Source: Pasteurella testudinis DSM 23072 (GTDB lineage: Bacteria; Pseudomonadota; Gammaproteobacteria; Enterobacterales; Pasteurellaceae). Taken from it: a stretch of DNA of 64,000 nucleotides. Below, piece by piece: positions 57,222 to 64,000 of this stretch (positions within the stretch are counted from its first letter, which is position 1; every line of letters begins with the position of its first letter). Made by a program: the position numbers and the translations under genes. A model generated the notes under the pieces. It made no database searches, was not told where the DNA came from, and saw only the letters and a program-made list of their open reading frames with translations. Location: contig NZ_FWWV01000024.1 of assembly GCF_900176075.1 (NCBI RefSeq), forward strand, positions 86,116 to 150,115. The letters run 5' to 3'.

Positions 57222-58994
57222 CTATACTGTTTCCGTGTCTGATAAAGCCTGTGCAGGCAAAACCCAAGCCCGGGCCTGTTGATATTCCTGCCACAAAGTG
57301 CGGTATGCCGTGTCGCTTTGCAGCAAGGTTTGATGATCGCCTTGCGCAATAATGCTGCCCTGTTCCATATACAGAATTTGGTCGGCGGAAGTAATCGAGG
57401 ATAACCGGTGAGCAATCATAATCACGGTTTTATTGCGCATTAACTCGTTAAACACCTGCACCAGATTGGCTTCGTTTTTCGCATCGGAAAACGCCGTCGG
57501 TTCGTCCAATATCAAAATCGGGCGGTTTTGCAAAAAAGCTCTGGCAATCGTCAAACGCTGTTTTTGTCCGCCCGATAACAATTGGCCGCGCTCACCGACA
57601 GCGGTTTGGTACTGTTGCGGCAAGGTCATGATAAAATCATGAATGTGGGCTTTTTTCGCCGCCTCGACAATGGCTTGTTGATCGACATTTTCCAGTCCGT
57701 AGCTGATATTTTCCGCAATCGAACAGGAGAACAGAAAATTATCCTGAAACACCACCGAACATTGGGTCATCAAATCTTGCGGATTAATCTGCCTGATATC
57801 AATGCCGCCCAACTTGATCCTGCCTGAACTGACATCCCAAAACCGCAACAGCAGATTGATCAGCGTCGTTTTGCCGGAACCGGAAGCGCCGATAACGGCG
57901 GTAAAACTCCGTTCGGGAATCGTCAGATTAATATTTTTCAGCACGGCTTCGCCTTGTGCGGTGTAACGGAAATTAACATCGTCAAATTCGATATCGTAAC
58001 GTATCGGTTTTTGCGGATTTTCACTGAACGCCAAGCTCTGCATGGCTTCCAGTTCGTTAATCCGCTCTATCGCCGCCCTGGATTTCTCCAACAAGTGAAA
58101 CAAGCCCATATACGGGTGCATGGTTTCGATTAAGCCCGCCGCCAGAATCAAAAAGGCGAACAAACTGAACAGCGACAACAGCGCCAAGCTATGCAGATAA
58201 ACGCCGGCGGCGATTAAAAATATCATCATCGGCATCGGGGTGAACAGACTGCGTGCCAAACGCGTGGCAAAGCCGACTTTTTGCAACCAGTTCATCATCA
58301 CATCATTGAAGCGGTTAAGTGCGGTTTGAAAACGGCCGTAAGAACTGTTGCCGGCATCAAAGGTGCGGATCGTGCCCATCCCCTGCACATATTCGATAAT
58401 CGCACCGTTGATACTCGCCAAGGCTTCGCCATATTGACGGCGAAACCGTTTTCCGCGTGAAAACAATGCGCGCAACAGCAACATCATCAATAGCGCAAAA
58501 CCGAAGACCGCCAAACCCAAACGCCAATCCAGCACCAGCAGCGCACCGACGACAAAGATCGGCGTCGTATAAGCCTCGGCTTTTAACGGCGGCGCATCAG
58601 CGACAAAAACGTGCAATTCATGTACGTCGTCCAGCAAGATTTTTGCCAATGCGCCCGAACCGATTGACCGCACTTTGCCCAACGGCAATTCGCTGATTTT
58701 GCGCGACAGCCGCTGGCGCAGCACCTTTTCCAGCCGGAAAGCGGCATAGTGCGATTGATCGTGCGCCTTGATTTTCAGGGTGTAATAGACAATGGTCAGC
58801 CCCAATAACAGCAGCAGCCAGCCAAACGGAAAAGCGCTGTTATGTGCGGCAAGATAAACCACCTGAATCATCACCAGCCAAATGCTTAATTTGATCAGCT
58901 GTGCAATCGAGGCAAGCAACATTGAGCAACGCAGTTGGGCGGCAACCGGTCTGCAAATCTGTGCATGCCCTGTTTCTTTAATCCCAATGCCCAT
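57222..58994 (-). CDS. ABC half-transporter 1 for siderophore (YbtP/IrtA-like)
   Basis: This 590-residue protein has membrane and ATPase domains: Walker A GASGSGKTT, signature LSGGQKQRLTIARA, Walker B ILILDEPTAFSD. The unusual AFSD (in place of ALD) after Walker B is also typical of the siderophore pair. It starts 2 bases after the receptor stop and forms a heterodimer with the next gene product. Confidence 0.88.
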   Translation of the reverse strand: MGIGIKETGHAQICRPVAAQLRCSMLLASIAQLIKLSIWLVMIQVVYLAAHNSAFPFGWLLLLLGLTIVYYTLKIKAHDQSHYAAFRLEKVLRQRLSRKISELPLGKVRSIGSGALAKILLDDVHELHVFVADAPPLKAEAYTTPIFVVGALLVLDWRLGLAVFGFALLMMLLLRALFSRGKRFRRQYGEALASINGAIIEYVQGMGTIRTFDAGNSSYGRFQTALNRFNDVMMNWLQKVGFATRLARSLFTPMPMMIFLIAAGVYLHSLALLSLFSLFAFLILAAGLIETMHPYMGLFHLLEKSRAAIERINELEAMQSLAFSENPQKPIRYDIEFDDVNFRYTAQGEAVLKNINLTIPERSFTAVIGASGSGKTTLINLLLRFWDVSSGRIKLGGIDIRQINPQDLMTQCSVVFQDNFLFSCSIAENISYGLENVDQQAIVEAAKKAHIHDFIMTLPQQYQTAVGERGQLLSGGQKQRLTIARAFLQNRPILILDEPTAFSDAKNEANLVQVFNELMRNKTVIMIAHRLSSITSADQILYMEQGSIIAQGDHQTLLQSDTAYRTLWQEYQQARAWVLPAQALSDTETV

Positions 58995-58996
58995 CG

Positions 58997-61039
58997 CTAA
59001 AATCTCACTTCCGTCGATAAGCCGATGACGCGCGGTTGTAATTTAAACGCTTCGCCCCGATCTGCGGTCGGCATGAAAATATCATTGCGCGCATTGAAAA
59101 TATTATCGGCATACAGCATCACACGCCCCTGTTTAAAGTTATAAGCCAGATAGGCGTTGGCTTGCGAATAGCCTTTGATTTTACGGACGTCGCTATTGGT
59201 CAATTCGGAATAATAACGATTAACAAAATAGATGTCGCCGCCGAATTCCCAATGATTGAGGAACTGATAGCGTCCGCCTAATGTGGCGGTGTAGCTTGGT
59301 GAGCGGCTGAGTTTATTGCCTTCGATCCCGCTGCCCGGATATTTTTTCACTTTGGTTTTTAATAAACCAATTCCGGCATAAAGATTCAGATTGTCCGTTA
59401 GTTGCCAATCTGCATTGGTTTCGATCCCGTAAGTCACCACTTTGTCGGCATTACGAATAACAACCGAACTGGCAGATAAATAATAAGGCAATTGCATATT
59501 TTTATAATCGTTATAGAACAGATTAGTACGGAGTTCAAAACTATTGTCTGTGGATATCCAACGGTGATACAGCTCATAATTCCAGACATATTCCGCATCA
59601 TATTCGTAGCCGGTGTAAGGATTGGCAAAGGTGACTCCGGCACCACCCGGATTATAGCCCCGACCAACTTTAAAGCCTAAACGCTGTTTCTCGAGCAAAT
59701 TCCATGCCAGATCGATTTTGGGTAGGAAAACATTGTATTTTTTATCCCGATCGATCTCAAATAAAGCGCTACCGCCTTGCCGTTGGTGGTGTTCTTGCTC
59801 ATAACGAGCTGATAGCGTAACGTCGAAGTTTGCATTCGGCGCATATTTTAGTTCGCCAAAAACCGCTTTTGTTTTGGTTTTGTCTTTGAAGATATTATGA
59901 AACGTGCGGATATCAACGGTCTCATCCTGTTTAGCCTGAAAATAAAACAGCCCGAACAATCCGGAATATTTCGCATAGGATATCTCAAATTTCATTATCG
60001 GCTCGATTTGCAGCTCACGCCCGTCCAATGTTGCCGGTGCTCCGAGCGGTGCGGGCAATGTCAAACGATTATTCTCATATTTTGAATAAATCAATTTATT
60101 TTCAAACTTCCAGAAATCTGAAAACTGCCAGCCGATATCCCAAATTCCGCTCGTTGACATGGTATCAAGAACCGGACGTTGTGGTGTAAAGCGGACATTA
60201 TTGATCGGCTGATTGCCGGCCTCGTTTTGCGGTAATCTGGAATCAAGATGATTGAGTGTGAAACGACTATAAAATTCGGGCAATGCGGATGGTGTCCACA
60301 ATAACTTGGCTCTTGCCGTGGTGGTTTTATACCAGCGCGGATTCCCGACCGGCTCATAAGAAATTAAATCAACAAAACTTTTTCGTTGCTGTTGATCGAC
60401 ACTTAAGCGAAACGCCAATTCATCGGCAATTAACGGTCCCGAAATCATTGCGGCGGTTTGACGGGTATGTTGGTTGCCGATATTCAGTTTTGCCGCGCCT
60501 TCCCACTCATGGCTCGGATCATTTGAGGTCATCACCACCGCACCGGCAATTGCGTTGCGTCCTTGGGCATAGCTTTGCGCACCACGATAGATTTCCACTT
60601 GTTTCATATCCCATAGGGATTTTGCACTGTGTGCCAATTCTACATAGGTTGAGGTGCGACCATCAATCGACATATTTAAACGCGGACGGCTTCCGGCAAA
60701 AAAGGCTACCGCACCGGTTGCAGGTCCGGAACCATCCACGCCACGCACGGTCGCTAAATCATTGCCCAGACCGGTGTCCAAAATATTGACCGTCTTTTTG
60801 AGTAAATGTGTTGCGGTTGTGATATCACCTGCACGTTGCAGATCATTGACCGTGGTCACAGTCAAACTGGAGCTGGTTTCAAACTTTGATCGCTCTGATT
60901 TTTCGCCTGACACAATAATTTCATCTAATTGTCCTATTTCTGTTGCGGCAAAAACTGACGGACTGCTTAAAGCGAAAATACTACTGCCGACCAGCATGGC
61001 GCGGGCGGAAATGGCTATGGGGGTTAAGCGGAAAAACAT
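58997..61039 (-). CDS. TonB-dependent outer-membrane siderophore receptor
   Basis: This 680-residue receptor has a signal peptide (SSPSVFA-ATE), a TonB box DEIIVSG (39-45), the plug domain with ATVRGVDGSG and VEIYRGAQSYAQGRNAIAGAV, and a 22-strand barrel ending in VRF. I choose the ATG at 61039 because the GGAGG at 61051-61047 lies just upstream of it and downstream of the other ATG (61060). It belongs to the FyuA-like group by gene context. The ligand is unknown. Confidence 0.92.
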   Translation of the reverse strand: MFFRLTPIAISARAMLVGSSIFALSSPSVFAATEIGQLDEIIVSGEKSERSKFETSSSLTVTTVNDLQRAGDITTATHLLKKTVNILDTGLGNDLATVRGVDGSGPATGAVAFFAGSRPRLNMSIDGRTSTYVELAHSAKSLWDMKQVEIYRGAQSYAQGRNAIAGAVVMTSNDPSHEWEGAAKLNIGNQHTRQTAAMISGPLIADELAFRLSVDQQQRKSFVDLISYEPVGNPRWYKTTTARAKLLWTPSALPEFYSRFTLNHLDSRLPQNEAGNQPINNVRFTPQRPVLDTMSTSGIWDIGWQFSDFWKFENKLIYSKYENNRLTLPAPLGAPATLDGRELQIEPIMKFEISYAKYSGLFGLFYFQAKQDETVDIRTFHNIFKDKTKTKAVFGELKYAPNANFDVTLSARYEQEHHQRQGGSALFEIDRDKKYNVFLPKIDLAWNLLEKQRLGFKVGRGYNPGGAGVTFANPYTGYEYDAEYVWNYELYHRWISTDNSFELRTNLFYNDYKNMQLPYYLSASSVVIRNADKVVTYGIETNADWQLTDNLNLYAGIGLLKTKVKKYPGSGIEGNKLSRSPSYTATLGGRYQFLNHWEFGGDIYFVNRYYSELTNSDVRKIKGYSQANAYLAYNFKQGRVMLYADNIFNARNDIFMPTADRGEAFKLQPRVIGLSTEVRF

Positions 61040-61203
61040 AAATTTGCCTCCGATTTTCAAGGTTAAATTGCTGGTTTTAGGATAATTTATTGAGAATTTG
61101 GATTTGTTTACACTGGGTTTTATACCGATTTTTATAAAAGAAGGTTTACAAAATAAGCATTAAAATCCAACATTTGTTAATATAAATTATCAACCCCAAC
61201 AAT

Positions 61204-61227
61204 GCAAATGATAATAGATGTTATTTG
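61204..61227. promoter_or_regulatory. Fur-like box between the receptor and tetR
   Basis: GCAAATGATAATAGATGTT (61204-61222) has the core AATGATAAT and matches the 19-base Fur consensus at 12 positions; 61205-61227 also has CAAAT/ATTTG symmetry. It lies in the 268-base divergent region and probably gives iron repression. Confidence 0.55.
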
Positions 61228-61307
61228 TAATTAATTTGCGTAAAAACCCTGTTTTAAGTATGCTTACCGGCATCTCACCGCTAACGGGCAGAAAATAAGG
61301 ATAAAGC

Positions 61308-61886
61308 ATGAACAAATCCGCAGTGATACAACAGACCGCACTTACCCTGTTTTCACAGCACGGCTGGAAACGGATTTCGGTTGATACGATTTGTCAGCAG
61401 GCACAAGTCAGCCGAGTGACATTTTATAAGCATTTCAAAAATAAAAAAGCGTTGCTCAAACAACTGCTGTTTGAGCAAAAAGAAGAGGTGCGATTGCGGT
61501 TCTTGGATTTTTTAAAACAAGAAATATCATTGGAAACTATCATCAGCCAAATTTTTAAAATGCAGGAAGAAGCCTTAAAAGGACTCTATTCCCAACCGAT
61601 GCAAGCGGATTTTCAGTACCATTCGGACGCAGAGATGCGGGCATTTTTTGCCGAAATGGAACAGGAAAAATACCAATTTATGTCTGATTTTTTTCAACAG
61701 CTGCAAAATAAGCGCATCATACAACAGGATTTCCCGATTGCGCTAATCAGCGTGTTCACCCGTAAAATTGATGAACTGCGAACCGATCCGCAGCTCGGCA
61801 AATTATATCGCGGCAAAGAGCACCAGCTGAACATTGACGCTTTACAGCTGATGATGTACGGCCTTGCTTATAAAAAGGGAAAATAA
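61308..61886 (+). CDS. TetR-family regulator of the siderophore cluster
   Basis: This 192-residue protein has an N-terminal TetR HTH (ISVDTICQQAQVSRVTFYKHF, about 23-43) and a helical ligand domain. It is divergent from the receptor operon, so it most likely controls it, perhaps in response to the siderophore. TetR control of such uptake clusters is less usual than AraC or Fur control. Confidence 0.85.
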   Translation: MNKSAVIQQTALTLFSQHGWKRISVDTICQQAQVSRVTFYKHFKNKKALLKQLLFEQKEEVRLRFLDFLKQEISLETIISQIFKMQEEALKGLYSQPMQADFQYHSDAEMRAFFAEMEQEKYQFMSDFFQQLQNKRIIQQDFPIALISVFTRKIDELRTDPQLGKLYRGKEHQLNIDALQLMMYGLAYKKGK

Positions 61887-61888
61887 TA

Positions 61889-62005
61889 CCGTCTAGTCGG
61901 AAAGCGCCTCTGAGCGAAGGTCTGGCGGTTAAGCCGGATCAATTCGTTTATGTCCTGCCGGAAGCGTTAGCTTATATTGACCGCACTTTCTACCATATCC
62001 GCTAA
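61889..62005 (+). pseudogene. 3' end of a lost gene
   Basis: The frame 61889-62005 reads PSSRKAPLSEGLAVKPDQF and then VYVLPEALAYIDRTFYHIR before a TAA, without a start codon. The composition and the end beside a USS-pair terminator look like the tail of a real gene whose rest was deleted. I do not recognise the family. Confidence 0.35.
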
Positions 62006-62013
62006 AGTGCGGT
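61980..62013 (+). terminator. USS-pair terminator
   Basis: ACCGCACTT (61980-61988) and AAGTGCGGT (62005-62013) form an inverted USS pair with a 16-base loop. It separates the tetR region from the next gene. Confidence 0.65.
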
Positions 62014-62144
62014 TATCCATTTCAGTTTATGAGTTGCCTTTACCACAGAATTTGATTTTTTCCTGTTATCGTTTTATCCTGAAATCAAGCGCTTAAATTT
62101 TCAGCAGACTGATTTTCAGATTAAAACAACAGGAAAACCCCATC

Positions 62145-63677
62145 ATGGACACGAAGGACATTGAAAACATCGAACTGACCTACCTCACTCTGGACGATTA
62201 TCAAGAATTAAAAGACGCCATGATCAGTGCCTATGCCGTATTGCCGAACGCTTATTGGAGCGAAGATGAAATCCGGCGCTTGATCCGTAAATTTCCGGAG
62301 GGACAGGTGGTGATTAAGATCAACGATTGTCTGGCAGGCTGTGCGTTGTCGATTATCGTGGATTACAATAAATTCGGCGATAACCACACCTATCAAAAAA
62401 TCACCGCCAACGAAACTTTCGATTCGCACAGCAATAAAGGCGATATTTTGTACGGCATCGACGTGTTTATCAAGCCGGAGTTTCGCGGTTTACGCTTGGG
62501 GCGGCGGTTATACGATTATCGCAAAGAGCTGTGCGAAAAGCTGAATCTGAAAGGGATTTCGTTCGGCGGACGGATTCCGAATTACCATAAATATGCCGAC
62601 CAACTGACCCCGAAAGCCTATATTGAAAAAGTGCGGTTGCGCGAGATTAACGATCCGGTGCTGAATTTTCAGCTATCTAACGACTTTCACCCGCGCAAAG
62701 TGCTGAAAGGCTATCTGGAGGGCGACAGCGCTTCCAACGAATATGCGGTGCTGATGCGTTGGGACAATATTTATTACGAGCCGCCGAGCAATTTGGCAAC
62801 GCAAAACAAGAAAGAGATACGGCTTGGCTTGATCCAATGGCAAATGCGCCCCTACCGCAATGTCGATGAGCTGATGCAGCAAGCGGAATATTTTATTGAT
62901 GCGGTTTCGGGTTATCACTGCGATTTTGTGCTCTTCCCCGAATTTTTCAACGCACCACTGATGGCGAAATACAACCACAATGCCGAACCGGACGCAATCC
63001 GTAAGCTGGCGCAATATACCGAAACCATCGTTGGCAAATTTGAAGCGCTGGCGATCAGCTACAACATTAATATCATCACCGGCAGTATGCCGGAGATCAA
63101 GGACGAACATCTGTATAACGTCGGCTATTTATGTCGGCGTGACGGCAGCAGCGAACGCTTTGAAAAGCTGCATGTCACCCCCGACGAAGCCAAAATCTGG
63201 GGCATGATCGGCGGTACGCAATTGAAAGCGTTTGATACCGACTGCGGCAAAATCGGGATTTTGATCTGTTATGATGTCGAGTTTCCGGAATTGAGCCGCT
63301 TATTGGCGGATCAAGGCATGGAGATTCTGTTCGTACCGTTTTTAACCGATACGCAAAACGGGTTTTCACGGGTGCGCCACTGTGCCCAAGCGCGCGCGAT
63401 TGAAAACGAGTGCTTTGTGGCGATTGCCGGTTCGGTCGGCAACCTGCCGAATGTGCATAATATGGATATTCAATATGCGCAATCGATGATTTTCACCCCC
63501 TGCGACTTCGCGTTCCCGACCAACGGTATCAAAAGCGAAGCCACACCAAACACCGAAATGGTGTTGATCGCCGATGTCAATATCGACGAATTGCGCGAAC
63601 TGCACGAATTCGGCAGCGTACGTAATCTGAAAGATCGGCGTAGTGATCTGTATCAGTTGCGTTGGAAGAAGAAATAA
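62145..63677 (+). CDS. GNAT acetyltransferase-nitrilase fusion protein
   Basis: This 510-residue protein joins an N-terminal GNAT domain (about 10-200; acetyl-CoA loop RGLRLGRRLY at 114-123) to a C-terminal carbon-nitrogen hydrolase (about 224-500) with the triad E266 (FPEFF), K341 (EKLHVTPDE) and C375 (ICYDVEFPE). Bacillus YhcX has the same arrangement. It probably hydrolyses an amide and acetylates or recognises an amine, but the substrate is unknown. It is a single gene between terminators. Confidence 0.88.
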   Translation: MDTKDIENIELTYLTLDDYQELKDAMISAYAVLPNAYWSEDEIRRLIRKFPEGQVVIKINDCLAGCALSIIVDYNKFGDNHTYQKITANETFDSHSNKGDILYGIDVFIKPEFRGLRLGRRLYDYRKELCEKLNLKGISFGGRIPNYHKYADQLTPKAYIEKVRLREINDPVLNFQLSNDFHPRKVLKGYLEGDSASNEYAVLMRWDNIYYEPPSNLATQNKKEIRLGLIQWQMRPYRNVDELMQQAEYFIDAVSGYHCDFVLFPEFFNAPLMAKYNHNAEPDAIRKLAQYTETIVGKFEALAISYNINIITGSMPEIKDEHLYNVGYLCRRDGSSERFEKLHVTPDEAKIWGMIGGTQLKAFDTDCGKIGILICYDVEFPELSRLLADQGMEILFVPFLTDTQNGFSRVRHCAQARAIENECFVAIAGSVGNLPNVHNMDIQYAQSMIFTPCDFAFPTNGIKSEATPNTEMVLIADVNIDELRELHEFGSVRNLKDRRSDLYQLRWKKK

Positions 63678-63705
63678 ACACGGCGTAAAACCAAAGTGCG
63701 GTTAG

Positions 63706-64000
63706 TGATCTGACCCCCAAAAGTTGGACTGTTTAATGAAAGAATTGGGTTCGATATTGTATCGGACTTAATCCTTTTAATCTTACTTGAATTCGTTCTG
63801 CATTGTAATACTGAATATATTGATGAACCGCCTGTTCAATTTCATCAACCGTATCAAACTGTCGCACATAAAAACATTCTGTTTTCAGCCTGCCGAAAAA
63901 ACTTTCCATCGCGCCATTGTCCAAGCAGTTGCCCTTTCTCGACATACTGATTTGAATCCGATTCGCCGCCAATATGTTGCGATAAGACGGCATTTGGTAC
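63706..64000 (-). mobile_element. End of an IS3-family insertion sequence
   Basis: The element begins with a terminal-repeat-like TGATCTGACCCCCAAAAG then TTGGACT (63706-63730), similar to IS150-group ends, and continues past the window. It lies 2 bases after a USS (63695-63703), which may be the left half of a disrupted terminator pair. The transposase gene runs toward this end. Confidence 0.75.
63733..64000 (-). CDS. IS3-family transposase orfB, C-terminal part
   Basis: About 89 residues read from the window edge: SMSRKGNCLDNGAMESFFG, then LKTECFY, IQYYNAERIQVRLKGLSP and IQYRTQ. This is the C-terminus of the DDE transposase of the IS150 group, including the catalytic E in AMESFFG. It is intact as far as seen and differs from the decayed element at 15.3 kb. 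Confidence 0.9.
   Translation of the reverse strand, partial: YQMPSYRNILAANRIQISMSRKGNCLDNGAMESFFGRLKTECFYVRQFDTVDEIEQAVHQYIQYYNAERIQVRLKGLSPIQYRTQFFH

Noticed and set aside
57221..57415. N-terminal 65-residue extension of the second ABC half-transporter
   Set aside because: It is an out-of-frame read of the upstream gene's end; a proper ATG follows that gene's stop directly.

Overview
The window is chromosomal DNA of a gammaproteobacterium of the family Pasteurellaceae. The 9-mer AAGTGCGGT and its complement ACCGCACTT, the Haemophilus-type DNA uptake sequence (USS), occur dozens of times, often as inverted pairs that double as terminators. Gene orders such as matP / lon-like / fabA, pheS-pheT-ihfA, can / yadG-yadH, fnr-uspE, cvpA-purF-ubiX and yfbV / ackA-pta match the enteric/Haemophilus pattern. 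I cannot assign a species.

The window covers the replication terminus. A dif site (XerC/XerD target) lies at 31409-31436 in a gene-poor stretch. Three exact copies of the MatP target matS (GTGACRNYGTCAC) lie at 34564, 48853 and 53340, with near-matches elsewhere. Genes for two Ter-macrodomain proteins, MatP (3.8 kb) and YfbV (39.6 kb), are also present.

Layout: 1-2.2 kb, end of sbcB and a HipA/HipB-type toxin-antitoxin pair; 2.2-14.6 kb, core genes (degQ, matP, Lon-like protease, fabA, pheST with an unannotated Phe leader peptide and attenuator, ihfA, nlpC, can, yadGH); 14.6-18.3 kb, an AT-rich island without USS that holds an unknown ORF, a decayed IS3-family element, a frameshifted TcdA/TcdB-like glycosyltransferase, a small lipoprotein, a broken double-glycine-leader peptide and the tail of a bacteriocin-type ABC exporter; 18.3-22.7 kb, ppnN-queF-DUF2310 and yqcC-truC; 22.9-27 kb, a TAXI-type TRAP transporter with a Usp partner; 27-31 kb, dps, uspE, fnr and two ferritins; 31-32.2 kb, dif and a frameshifted DUF2726 gene; 32.2-36.3 kb, folE, moeA-moeB and a DUF4143 ATPase with nested palindromes; 36.3-45 kb, ubiX-purF-cvpA, a flavin reductase, yfbV, ackA-pta and tyrP.

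Iron acquisition dominates the last third. At 45.4-53.5 kb is an FTR1/P19 (FetMP, Campylobacter p19-type) operon of permease, periplasmic P19, DUF2318 Fe-S protein, two FtsX-like permeases, ATPase, thioredoxin-like lipoprotein and cytochrome c. At 54.2-61.9 kb is a siderophore-uptake cluster (TonB receptor, two ABC half-transporters, MFS carrier) with a divergent TetR regulator and a Fur-like site; no siderophore synthesis genes are seen, which suggests use of foreign siderophores. Ferritins and Dps fit the same iron theme. The window ends with a GNAT-nitrilase fusion and the edge of an IS3-family element.
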